Source: an uncultured Alphaproteobacteria bacterium
GTDB taxonomy: Bacteria > Pseudomonadota > Alphaproteobacteria > Rhizobiales > Aestuariivirgaceae
NCBI GenBank assembly: GCA_937868035.1
Contig: CALMLK010000302.1
Coordinates: 1-6,679, forward strand
Direction of reading: 5' to 3'
DNA length: 6,679 bases
How positions within the stretch are numbered: position 1 is the first letter of the stretch; each line of letters opens with the position of its first letter. The position numbers and the translations under genes are program-made. The notes beneath the pieces are model-generated. The model worked only from the letters and a program-made list of their open reading frames with translations. It was not told the DNA's origin and did no database searches. This document shows positions 1 to 5,807 of this stretch, in pieces.

Positions 1-660
1 GCGGGCGCGGGCTCGAACAACACGGCGGAAGCCATCGAATACGCCGCCCATGCCAAGAAGGCCGGTGCTGATGCCGCGTTGATTGTCGTTCCGTATTACA
101 ACAAGCCCACGCAAGAGGGCATCTACCAGCACTACCGCGCCATCGCGAAGGCCGTGGACATCCCCATCTTTGTCTACAACGTGCCGGGCCGCACCGTTGC
201 CAACTGCTCGGTCGAGACCCTCGACCGCCTCGCCAAGGACTGCAAGAACATCATCGGCACGAAGGATGCCTCCGCCGATCTCACGCGGCCCTCGCGCCAG
301 CGCCTGATGACGGGCGAGAACTTCATCCAGCTTTCGGGCGAAGATGGAACGGCATTGGGCTTCAACGCCCACGGTGGCGTGGGCTGCATTTCGGTCACGG
401 CCAATGTGGCGCCCAGCCTCTGCGCGCAGTTGCAGGAGGCAACGCTCGCCGGTGACTACAAGAAGGCGATTTCCCTGCAGGACAGGCTCATGCCGCTGCA
501 TCACGCGCTTTTCGTGGAAACCAATCCCGGCCCGATCAAGTATGCCGTGAGCCTGCTCGGCCACTGCACGCCGGAAGCCCGCCTGCCCATGGTGCCCGTT
601 TCGGACTCGACCAAGCAGATGGTCCGTGATGCCATGGTGCATGCCGGCCTGCTCAACTGA
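1..660 (+). CDS. dapA: 4-hydroxy-tetrahydrodipicolinate synthase, C-terminal 219 residues (5' end outside window)
   Basis: DapA condenses pyruvate with aspartate-semialdehyde, the first committed step to lysine and meso-diaminopimelate, in the cytoplasm. The frame is open from base 1, so the start lies upstream. By comparison with the 292-residue E. coli enzyme about 74 residues are missing, including the conserved Thr pair. Visible family marks, in window codon numbering, are [10 protein letters not shown], then YNVPGRT with the proton-relay Tyr59 and substrate-binding Arg64, then GTKDAS with Lys88, the pyruvate Schiff-base lysine. [11 protein letters not shown] and the [15 protein letters not shown] segment also match. 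All visible catalytic residues are intact, so the enzyme should be active. The stop lies 1 bp before the smpB start, implying one transcript; dapA-smpB adjacency is common in alphaproteobacteria. Confidence 0.97.
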   Translation, partial: AGAGSNNTAEAIEYAAHAKKAGADAALIVVPYYNKPTQEGIYQHYRAIAKAVDIPIFVYNVPGRTVANCSVETLDRLAKDCKNIIGTKDASADLTRPSRQRLMTGENFIQLSGEDGTALGFNAHGGVGCISVTANVAPSLCAQLQEATLAGDYKKAISLQDRLMPLHHALFVETNPGPIKYAVSLLGHCTPEARLPMVPVSDSTKQMVRDAMVHAGLLN

Positions 661-661
661 G

Positions 662-1159
662 ATGTCGTCCAAGAGTGGTGGCGCGAAGACGTCGCGCGCC
701 CAGCCAGGCATTACCGTCAAGGGTGACAACCGCCGCGCCCGGTTCGACTACGAGCTCATCGAGAAATTCGAGGCCGGAATCGAACTGAAGGGTTCGGAGG
801 TGAAGTCGTTGCGCACGGGCCACGTCAATCTCGGCGAGGCCTATGCGGCGATGAAGGGCAACGAGTTGTTCCTCATCAACTCCAACATCCCGGAGTACCG
901 CGAGGCGAACCGCTTCAACCACGAACCGAAACGGCCACGCCGCCTGCTGTTGCATCGCAAGCAGATTGACCGTCTGTCCGTGGGCATCCTGCGCGAGGGA
1001 CTCACCATCGTGCCGCTCAAGATCTTCTTCAATCCGAGGGGCCGGGTGAAGGTCGACATCGCGCTCGCCCGCGGCAAGAAACTCACCGACAAGCGCGAGA
1101 CCATCAAGGCGCGGGATTGGAACCGCGAGAAGTCGCGCCTGCTGCGCGACCGCGGCTGA
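662..1159 (+). CDS. smpB: SsrA-binding protein SmpB
   Basis: SmpB is a 165-residue cytoplasmic partner of tmRNA. It delivers the tagged RNA to stalled ribosomes so that the nascent chain is tagged and degraded. Recognisable parts are [19 protein letters not shown] and SEVKSLR in the OB-fold core, LINSNIPEY, the [12 protein letters not shown] tmRNA-binding segment, and the basic C-terminal tail beginning [11 protein letters not shown], which enters the decoding centre. The ATG at 662 is chosen because it gives the usual short N-terminus ([10 protein letters not shown]). An in-frame ATG further upstream (626) lies inside dapA. There is no clear Shine-Dalgarno sequence before 662, so translation is probably coupled to dapA, whose stop ends 1 bp upstream. 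Length and motifs are normal. Confidence 0.97.
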   Translation: MSSKSGGAKTSRAQPGITVKGDNRRARFDYELIEKFEAGIELKGSEVKSLRTGHVNLGEAYAAMKGNELFLINSNIPEYREANRFNHEPKRPRRLLLHRKQIDRLSVGILREGLTIVPLKIFFNPRGRVKVDIALARGKKLTDKRETIKARDWNREKSRLLRDRG

Positions 1160-1169
1160 GGCGCGCGCC

Positions 1170-1655
1170 ATGCGCCTTCCCAGCGCCGATCTTCCGTCCA
1201 CGGACGATACCCGCGTCAACCCCGGCCTCGTCCGGGGCAGGGCAGTGATCTTCGTCTATCCCTACACCGGCAAGCCTGGCGTTCCCGATCCGCCCGGCTG
1301 GGACAGCATTTTCGGGGCGCATGGCTCGACACCACAATCCCTCGCTTATTCAAAGGCCTATCCCGAGTTCCGGAAGCTTTCCGTGAAGTTGTACGGCCTG
1401 AGCAATCAGGATACGGCATGGCAGAAAGAATTCGTTGCGCGCAATCAGATCGCCTTTCCATTGCTGTCAGATGAGGGGGGAGATTTTGCCCGCGCTGTGC
1501 CCTTGGCCACTTTCCGCGCTGGTGAACAGTCCTACTATGTGCGGCGCAGTTTCCTGGTGGAGAATGGCGAAGTGCTCTTCGACCGCCAGCATGTGATGCC
1601 GCCTGAAGAGGACGCCAACGTTCTCCTCGCCGAAGCCGTGCGGCGCTGGTCATGA
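1170..1655 (+). CDS. peroxiredoxin-like (AhpC/TSA fold) protein lacking catalytic cysteines
   Basis: This 161-residue protein has the layout of a bacterial peroxiredoxin subfamily related to BCP/PrxQ: LPSTD near the N-terminus, VIFVYPYTGKPG (27-38), GWDSIFGAHGSTPQS (43-57), YGLSNQDTAWQKEF (75-88), FPLLSDEG (96-103) and FRRSFLVENG-like strand YVRRSFLVENG (123-133). From memory, relatives carry GARGCTPQSCAF. Here the peroxidatic position is Ser53 (codon TCG, 1326-1328) and the resolving position is Leu58 (CTC, 1341-1343), and no cysteine occurs anywhere in the protein. Thiol peroxidase activity is therefore not expected by the known mechanism; binding, chaperone or regulatory roles are open. 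The frame is intact, so it is not an obvious pseudogene. GAGG (1158-1161) lies 8 nt before the ATG. The stop overlaps the folK start (ATGA). The fold is assigned with good confidence; the function is unknown. Confidence 0.8.
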   Translation: MRLPSADLPSTDDTRVNPGLVRGRAVIFVYPYTGKPGVPDPPGWDSIFGAHGSTPQSLAYSKAYPEFRKLSVKLYGLSNQDTAWQKEFVARNQIAFPLLSDEGGDFARAVPLATFRAGEQSYYVRRSFLVENGEVLFDRQHVMPPEEDANVLLAEAVRRWS

Positions 1656-2143
1656 TCCTGGTGGCGCTTGGCAGCAACATGTCCGGGCCCTGGGGCACGC
1701 CCCGGCAGACGGTGGAGCGCGCGCTGTCCGCCCTGAATCACGGGCCTGTTCGTTTGGTGAAAGCCTCGCCGCTGCTGGTCACGGCACCCTTCGGAGTCAC
1801 CAACCAGCCGCCCTTCGTCAACGCCGCAGCGCTGATCGACACGCATCTTTCGCCGGATGCACTGATGCGCCGCCTGCATATGATCGAGCGCACGGCCGGG
1901 CGGCAACGCCGCCGCCGCTGGGGACCGCGCACCCTCGATCTTGATCTGCTGGACTACCACGGCCTCGCCCGCCACAAGCGTACACAATCCATCCGCCCGC
2001 TGGTTCTGCCGCATCCCGGCATCAGCGAGCGGCTCTTCGTTCTGGAACCGCTTGAGCAGGTGGCGCCGCGCTGGCGGCACCCCTTAACCAAAGAAACCGC
2101 CGCGTTCACCATTCGCAAACTACGCCGCTTAAACGGCGCTTAA
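1652..2143 (+). CDS. folK: 2-amino-4-hydroxy-6-hydroxymethyldihydropteridine pyrophosphokinase (HPPK)
   Basis: HPPK transfers pyrophosphate from ATP to 6-hydroxymethyl-7,8-dihydropterin, the step before dihydropteroate synthase in folate synthesis. The 163-residue protein opens with the family start ILVALGSNM. It carries NQPPFVNAA (51-59) in the pterin-binding region, the signature RWGPRTLDLDLL (89-100) with the two Mg-binding aspartates Asp96 and Asp98, and LVLPHPGISERLFVLEPL near the C-terminus. It is a stand-alone HPPK with no FolB or FolP fusion, and length is normal. The ATG overlaps the upstream stop as ATGA and no clear ribosome-binding site is seen, so translational coupling to the peroxiredoxin-like gene is likely. 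folB and folP are not in the window. The final codons overlap a CtrA-like box belonging to the next gene's control region. Confidence 0.96.
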   Translation: MILVALGSNMSGPWGTPRQTVERALSALNHGPVRLVKASPLLVTAPFGVTNQPPFVNAAALIDTHLSPDALMRRLHMIERTAGRQRRRRWGPRTLDLDLLDYHGLARHKRTQSIRPLVLPHPGISERLFVLEPLEQVAPRWRHPLTKETAAFTIRKLRRLNGA

Positions 2144-2144
2144 G
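2105..2144 (+). promoter_or_regulatory. candidate promoter of the L,D-transpeptidase gene with a CtrA-like box
   Basis: TTCACC (2105-2110) is followed after 17 bp by CTTAAA (2128-2133), a plausible though non-consensus -35/-10 pair. TTAA (2129-2132), seven bases, then TTAA (2140-2143) exactly matches the TTAA-N7-TTAA core of the alphaproteobacterial CtrA box, missing only the trailing C (G at 2144). The second half-site overlaps the folK stop. The translation start it would serve is at 2200. A 5-bp inverted repeat (2123-2127 with 2134-2138) also spans the first half-site. Assignment is by pattern only. Confidence 0.45.
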
Positions 2145-2199
2145 GGCGCTCCTTCACCATGCCAGGCAGCCCGGCATCCTTGCCGGACGCAGGTGGATC

Positions 2200-2823
2200 A
2201 TGCTCAAATCGTTTACATGCGCCGTGCTGGCATGCACGCTGCTGGTGCTTCCCGTGCGGGCGGAAGGCAGCTTCCAGATCATTGGCGGCATGGGCGACGG
2301 CAGCGCCGTCGAAGGCTGGAGTTCCGGATCGCAGGTCGCCAGCGCCACCATCTTCGCCGCACCGGCAGCAGGACAACTGGAAAAGAAGATCGTCGCCTTC
2401 GACCGCAAAATGGAGCCAGGCTCCATTCTCGTGCGCACAGGCGAACGCAAGCTCTACTACGTGCTGCCGGATGGCAAGGCCCTCATGTATCCCATTGGTG
2501 TGGGCCGCGAAGGCTATACCTGGAGCGGGGCCAACACCATCACCCGCAAGGCCGAATGGCCGGGCTGGACTCCGCCACCAAACATGATCCGCCGTGAGGC
2601 CGAACGCGGCCATTTCATTCCCGCCCACATGCCCGGCGGCCCACAGAATCCGCTGGGCGCGCGCGCACTCTATATCGGTTCAACCGAGTTCCGCATCCAC
2701 GGCACCACGCAACCGTGGAGCATCGGCCACGCCGTTTCTTCCGGCTGCATCCGCATGCTCAACGCCCACGTGATCGACCTCTATGATCAGGTGCAGGTGG
2801 GCGCGCGCGTCGTCGTCGAATGA
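2200..2823 (+). CDS. exported L,D-transpeptidase (YkuD/ErfK family)
   Basis: Enzymes of this family crosslink peptidoglycan stems through meso-DAP (3-3 links) or attach proteins to the wall, using a catalytic cysteine in the periplasm. The 207-residue product starts with a signal peptide: Lys3, a hydrophobic stretch to about residue 18, and probable cleavage after VRA at 21. The YkuD domain spans about residues 75-206, from ILVRTGERKLYYVLPDG to the C-terminus. The active-site signature is HGTTQPWSIGHAVSSGCIRM (167-186), with His167, catalytic Cys183 and Arg185. Cys183 is the only cysteine in the mature part. There is no LysM or other wall-binding domain. AGGTGG at 2191-2196 supports the ATG at 2200. 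The gene has its own leader with a CtrA-like box and precedes an NlpD-like gene, so a role in wall growth or division is inferred. Specific reaction (crosslinking or protein anchoring) cannot be told. Confidence 0.93.
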   Translation: MLKSFTCAVLACTLLVLPVRAEGSFQIIGGMGDGSAVEGWSSGSQVASATIFAAPAAGQLEKKIVAFDRKMEPGSILVRTGERKLYYVLPDGKALMYPIGVGREGYTWSGANTITRKAEWPGWTPPPNMIRREAERGHFIPAHMPGGPQNPLGARALYIGSTEFRIHGTTQPWSIGHAVSSGCIRMLNAHVIDLYDQVQVGARVVVE

Positions 2824-2840
2824 AAAACGTCAGCAAGCCA

Positions 2841-2869
2841 TTCACCATAAACGCTCCCTTAACTTTAAC
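2841..2869 (+). promoter_or_regulatory. candidate promoter of the NlpD-like gene with TTAA half-sites
   Basis: TTCACC (2841-2846), 17 bp, then TTTAAC (2864-2869) forms a -35/-10-like pair. TAAA (2848-2851), N7, TTAAC (2859-2863) matches the CtrA consensus TTAA-N7-TTAAC at 8 of 9 positions. A second TTAAC lies at 2865-2869. The arrangement of TTCACCAT and TTAA has the same spacing as in the leader of the preceding gene. The ATG is at 2917. There is no experimental support; the call rests on motif match and position. Confidence 0.4.
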
Positions 2870-2882
2870 GCGTCATTTTGAT

Positions 2883-2903
2883 CTCACGTGAGTTTGTGAG
2901 TTT
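2883..2903. repeat. 10-bp palindrome overlapping an 8-bp tandem repeat in the leader of the NlpD-like gene
   Basis: CTCACGTGAG (2883-2892) is a perfect palindrome. GTGAGTTT (2888-2895) is repeated immediately at 2896-2903. The structure ends 1 bp before CGGAG, which contains the ribosome-binding site (GGAG 2905-2908), so it lies in the probable 5' untranslated region. It could be an operator half-site array or a small slippage duplication; the sequence alone does not decide. Confidence 0.5.
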
Positions 2904-2916
2904 CGGAGTACCAAGA

Positions 2917-4410
2917 ATGCGTATCAGTGTGTCCAAGCACCTGTCTGTCCGCCTGTTTGCAAAGGCCATGATGACGGTGGCAGCGGCGGCCCTTTTGGCG
3001 GGCTGCTCCAACTCCATCGAGCGCTTCCAGAACGCTTACAACAATCCCTCAGATGCCGATCCGGTTTACACCGCTTCCGTGCCGAAGTCGGTGCAGCAGC
3101 CTGTCTACCGCAAGCGCAAGGTCATCGAGATGCCGCCCGCGGCGGATGACGACGAAACCATTACCGAGAGCCCTGTGGCCCGCGCCCCGCTGCCGCGCGC
3201 ACCTGCTGCGCCGCAGTACGACTACACAGAGAATTACAAGAAGACCTACAAGCAGCCCGCTGCCCCCAAGCCCAAGTTCAACGCGCCGAGCTATGACGAC
3301 GCCGACGTTGCCCAGGCTGGTGAGCAGGACGTGACGCCCGTCCCGAAGTCCGCTACCGCCCGCAATGGTGTTGTGACGGTGGGGCAGGGCATGACGCTCA
3401 CGTCCATCGCCCGCGCCAACCACGTGGACCCGATGGAGCTTGCCTCCTACAACAAGATGAAGGCGCCGTATCAGGTGTGGAGCGGCCAGAAGCTGCGCAT
3501 TCCCACCGGTGACACGGCCGACGCCGCCGACACCATGCCGGCCCCGAAGCCGCGCAAGCTCGCCGTGGCCGATGCCGGTGAAACCGAAATCGTGCCAGCC
3601 AAGCCAATGAAATCCGGCAACACGCACACGGTGGGTGGCGGCGAAACCCTCTATTCACTGGGCCGCAAGTTTGGCGTCTCGCCCTTCGTCATCGCCGATG
3701 CCAATGGCCTGTCGCATGATGCAAGTCTGCACATCGGCCAGAAGGTGAAGATCCCTGGCGGTTCCTCGCAGCAGGCCTCTGCCGACGTGAGCACCGACGA
3801 CACGCCGGTCCCCGCCGTGAAGCCCGCCAAGAAGAAGAAGGCAGTGCTGTCACTCGCCGAAGACGAGAGCGACAACACCGATACATCCGCGGCTGATGCA
3901 TCATCCGATGAAGCGCCCGTGCAGACGGCCAACCTGAAGATCAAGAAGAAGGCTGTACCCGCAGCCGAGACACCGATTGCAGAACCGCCGGTGATGACGC
4001 AGGCCGCAACAAACGGCGCACTCAATCTCCGCTGGCCGCTCAAGGGCAAGGTGATTTCGGAATTCGGTCCGAAGTCAAACGGCCTGAAGAATGAAGGCAT
4101 CAACATCGCAGTGCCGGAAGGCACCAGCGTGCGCGCGGCGGAAGGCGGCGTCGTCGCCTATGCCGGCAACGAGCTCAAGGGCTACGGCAATCTCGTGCTG
4201 ATCCGACATGCAGGCGGATATGTCACGGCCTATGCCCACGCCAAGGAACTGCTGGTGAAGCGCGGCGACACGGTGAAGCGTGGCGATGTGATCGCCAAGG
4301 CCGGCCAGACCGGCGCGGTGTCGAGCCCGCAGCTTCACTTCGAAGTGCGCAAGGGCGCAACCGCCCTCGACCCATTGAAACACCTGTCTTCTGCAACCGC
4401 AATGAACTGA
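2917..4410 (+). CDS. nlpD: NlpD-like lipoprotein: two LysM domains and a degenerate LytM (M23) domain
   Basis: Residues 1-30 form a lipoprotein signal ending in the lipobox ALLAGC with Cys30 as lipidation site; Ser31 at +2 suggests outer-membrane sorting by the E. coli rule. A Pro/Ala/Lys-rich linker leads to LysM1 (about 152-196, ending SGQKLRIP) and LysM2 (about 237-280, ending IGQKVKIP). A charged linker follows, then the M23 domain (about 372-490, from WPLKGKVISEFG). The usual zinc-binding HxxxD is Asn392...Asn396 (NEGIN), and the first His of HxH is Gln472 (QLHFE). Only His441 and His474 remain, so it should not cut peptidoglycan. Such LytM proteins (NlpD, EnvC) activate periplasmic amidases during cell separation; that role is inferred here. 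The ATG at 2917 is preferred over a TTG at 2878 because GGAG lies 8 nt upstream and it gives a normal signal. Product 497 residues. Exact orthology to E. coli NlpD is unproven. Confidence 0.9.
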   Translation: MRISVSKHLSVRLFAKAMMTVAAAALLAGCSNSIERFQNAYNNPSDADPVYTASVPKSVQQPVYRKRKVIEMPPAADDDETITESPVARAPLPRAPAAPQYDYTENYKKTYKQPAAPKPKFNAPSYDDADVAQAGEQDVTPVPKSATARNGVVTVGQGMTLTSIARANHVDPMELASYNKMKAPYQVWSGQKLRIPTGDTADAADTMPAPKPRKLAVADAGETEIVPAKPMKSGNTHTVGGGETLYSLGRKFGVSPFVIADANGLSHDASLHIGQKVKIPGGSSQQASADVSTDDTPVPAVKPAKKKKAVLSLAEDESDNTDTSAADASSDEAPVQTANLKIKKKAVPAAETPIAEPPVMTQAATNGALNLRWPLKGKVISEFGPKSNGLKNEGINIAVPEGTSVRAAEGGVVAYAGNELKGYGNLVLIRHAGGYVTAYAHAKELLVKRGDTVKRGDVIAKAGQTGAVSSPQLHFEVRKGATALDPLKHLSSATAMN

Positions 4411-4447
4411 GTTGCTTCAACAGTTGGATGAGAGTCCCCTGCAAGGC

Positions 4448-4479
4448 AAGGCCCGGGTTTGCCCCGGGTTTTGTCTTTT
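4448..4479 (+). terminator. rho-independent terminator of the NlpD-like gene
   Basis: CCCGGG (4452-4457) pairs with CCCGGG (4463-4468) around a TTTGC loop. The stem extends through two G-U and two A-U pairs (4448-4451 with 4469-4472) to 10 bp and runs into TTTTGTCTTTT (4469-4479). It lies 38 bp after the upstream stop and 13 bp before the 3' end of the convergent gene. On the minus strand the hairpin is not followed by a good U tract, so it acts chiefly on the plus strand. Confidence 0.88.
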
Positions 4480-4491
4480 GAAGGGGCAGGT

Positions 4492-5346
4492 CTAGTCCAG
4501 TGTTTGACCAAGTCGGCCGGCAATGTCCTGGATCAGTTGCCAGGCCACGCGCCCCGAGCGCGAACCGCGTGTGACCGACCACTCGACGGCAGCAGCGCGC
4601 AAATCCTCGGCGCTGATCTTGAGCTTGTAGTGCGCGGCATAGCCTTCGAGCATCGCGAAGAACTCATCCTGCGAACAGTTGTGAAAGCCAAGCCACAGGC
4701 CGAAGCGATCCGACAGCGACACCTTTTCCTGCACCGCCTCTGACGGGTTGATCGCCGTGGAGCGCTCGTTCTCGATCATGTCGCGCGGCAGCAGGTGGCG
4801 GCGGTTGCTGGTGGCATAAAAGATCACATTGCCGGGGCGGCCTTCGAGACCGCCATCAAGCGCGGCCTTCAGCGACTTGTAGGACGTATCCTGCGCATCG
4901 AAAGAAAGATCATCACAGAACACGATGAAGCGGTATCTGGGGTGGCCGCGCAGCAGCGCCATCAGGGCAGGGAGGCTGGCAATGTCCTCGCGGTGGATTT
5001 CGATCACCTTGAGGAGGCCGCCCACTTCAGTGTTCACCGTTTTGTGCGCCGCCTTGACCAGCGACGACTTGCCCATGCCCCGCGCGCCCCACAGAAGGGA
5101 GTTGTTGGCGGGATAGCCCTTGGCGAAACGGCGGGTGTTTTCCAGGAGCTGGTCGCGGGTGAGGTCGATGCCGCGCAGCAGCGGCAGATCGACCCGGTTG
5201 ACCTTGGCCACGGCCTCAAGCCCCGGCGGGTGGGCGCGCCAGACGAAGGCTTCGTGGGCAGCAACATCAGCCGGTGGCGGCGGCGAGGGGGCCAGACGCT
5301 CCAATGCCTCGGCGATTCGCTCCAGAATCTCGCGTTTTTCACCCAT
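4492..5346 (-). CDS. DUF815-type P-loop ATPase (AAA+-like)
   Basis: This is a 284-residue cytoplasmic ATP-binding protein of uncharacterised role. An N-terminal helix (EKREILERIAEALERLAP) and a Pro-rich hinge precede the nucleotide-binding core. Walker A is GARGMGKS (about 87-94), Walker B is FIVFCDDLSF (about 140-149), and a sensor-1-like strand ATSNRRH sits at about 178-184. SDRFGLWLGF and a C-terminal RSGRVAWQ motif also match the family as I remember it. There is no signal peptide or membrane segment. The ATG at 5346 is chosen because GGGAG lies 6 nt upstream; an in-frame GTG at 5379 would add 11 residues without a good ribosome-binding site. It is convergent with the NlpD-like gene and divergent from yajC, a neighbourhood I recall as conserved in Hyphomicrobiales. 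The biological function is unknown; a remodelling or loader ATPase role is only a guess. Confidence 0.9.
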   Translation of the reverse strand: MGEKREILERIAEALERLAPSPPPPADVAAHEAFVWRAHPPGLEAVAKVNRVDLPLLRGIDLTRDQLLENTRRFAKGYPANNSLLWGARGMGKSSLVKAAHKTVNTEVGGLLKVIEIHREDIASLPALMALLRGHPRYRFIVFCDDLSFDAQDTSYKSLKAALDGGLEGRPGNVIFYATSNRRHLLPRDMIENERSTAINPSEAVQEKVSLSDRFGLWLGFHNCSQDEFFAMLEGYAAHYKLKISAEDLRAAAVEWSVTRGSRSGRVAWQLIQDIAGRLGQTLD

Positions 5347-5389
5347 CGACAGCTCCCGAAAGAAAGCCCGGAACTCCACCCGGGCAACC

Positions 5390-5417
5390 TTGCAATGGCC
5401 TAGTGCATCGTTATATC
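5390..5417 (+). promoter_or_regulatory. candidate sigma-70-type promoter for yajC-secD, overlapping a divergent -10
   Basis: TTGCAA (5390-5395), 16 bp, then TATATC (5412-5417) resembles a vegetative promoter about 55 bp before the yajC start. On the opposite strand TATAAC (5415-5410) would be a good -10 for the divergent ATPase gene, though I see no clear -35 for it. The AT-rich patch stands out from GC-rich surroundings. Exact start sites are not determinable here. Confidence 0.45.
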
Positions 5418-5438
5418 TAGCGCAACTTTTTGAAACCC

Positions 5439-5453
5439 GGGCCGCTTCGGCCC
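5439..5453 (+). other. GC-rich hairpin in the yajC leader
   Basis: GGGCCG (5439-5444) pairs perfectly with CGGCCC (5448-5453) around a 3-base loop (CTT), or as 5 bp with a GCTTC loop. It ends 5 bp before the yajC ribosome-binding site (GGAG 5459-5462). No U tract follows, so it is not a terminator. It could tune translation or RNA stability, or be a chance product of high GC. Confidence 0.45.
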
Positions 5454-5471
5454 AGAGCGGAGACCGGCCCG

Positions 5472-5798
5472 ATGTTCATTTCCCAAGCCTTTGCCCAGAC
5501 GACGACAGGGGCTCCCGCGATTGACTTTGTCGGCATGGTGCTGCCGCTCGTGCTCATCATGGGCGTGTTCTATTTCTTCCTCATCCGCCCCCAGCAGCGC
5601 AAGCTCAAGGAGCATCAGGCGATGCTCTCGAAGGTGACGAAGGGCGACACCGTGGTCACGCAGGGCGGCCTCATCGGCAAGGTTGTCCGCGTGGTGGATG
5701 ACAACGAACTGCTGGTGGAAGTTGGCGAGAACATCAAGGTGCGCGTGCTGAAGTCCGGCCTCAGCGACGTGCGCACCAAGAGCGAACCGGCAAAGTAA
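5472..5798 (+). CDS. yajC: preprotein translocase subunit YajC
   Basis: YajC is a small inner-membrane protein that associates with SecDF and SecYEG and supports Sec-dependent export. The 108-residue product has a short N-terminus (FISQAFAQ), one membrane helix at about residues 18-38 (FVGMVLPLVLIMGVFYFFLI), then the hallmark RPQQRKLKEHQ immediately after it. A cytoplasmic domain follows with KGDTVVTQGGLIGKV, the usual YajC beta-rich core. The ATG at 5472 is preferred over the in-frame ATG at 5430 because GGAG lies 9 nt upstream and the extra residues are a poor, Arg/Pro-rich extension not seen in the family. secD begins 9 bp after the stop, so the two form an operon, likely driven from the divergent region upstream. 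Confidence 0.96.
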   Translation: MFISQAFAQTTTGAPAIDFVGMVLPLVLIMGVFYFFLIRPQQRKLKEHQAMLSKVTKGDTVVTQGGLIGKVVRVVDDNELLVEVGENIKVRVLKSGLSDVRTKSEPAK

Positions 5799-5807
5799 GG
5801 GTTCCCC

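Noticed and set aside
653..1219. Long open frame (188 residues) antisense to smpB
   Set aside because: It mirrors a well-recognised smpB; composition is Arg/Ala/Val-rich as expected from the reverse of GC-rich codons, and no family motif is visible.
2123..2138. CGCCG/CGGCG hairpin at the end of folK as a terminator
   Set aside because: The stem is only 5 bp, lies within coding sequence and has no following U tract; the TTAA-based regulatory reading explains the AT bases better.
2171..2186. CCGGC/GCCGG hairpin before the L,D-transpeptidase gene
   Set aside because: A 5-bp stem with a 6-base loop and no U tract is expected often by chance in GC-rich DNA; neither a terminator nor a riboswitch is supported.
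2878..2916. Upstream TTG start extending the NlpD-like protein by 13 residues
   Set aside because: It has no good ribosome-binding site and would lengthen the lipoprotein signal needlessly; the ATG at 2917 has GGAG at 8 nt.
3310..3500. Possible frameshift or fusion in the long linker of the NlpD-like gene
   Set aside because: The frame is continuous, and Pro/Ala/Lys-rich linkers between LysM and LytM domains are normal for this architecture.
3049..3627. 192-residue open frame antisense to the NlpD-like gene
   Set aside because: Gly/Arg/His-rich low-complexity translation opposite LysM-coding DNA; no start signal or domain seen.
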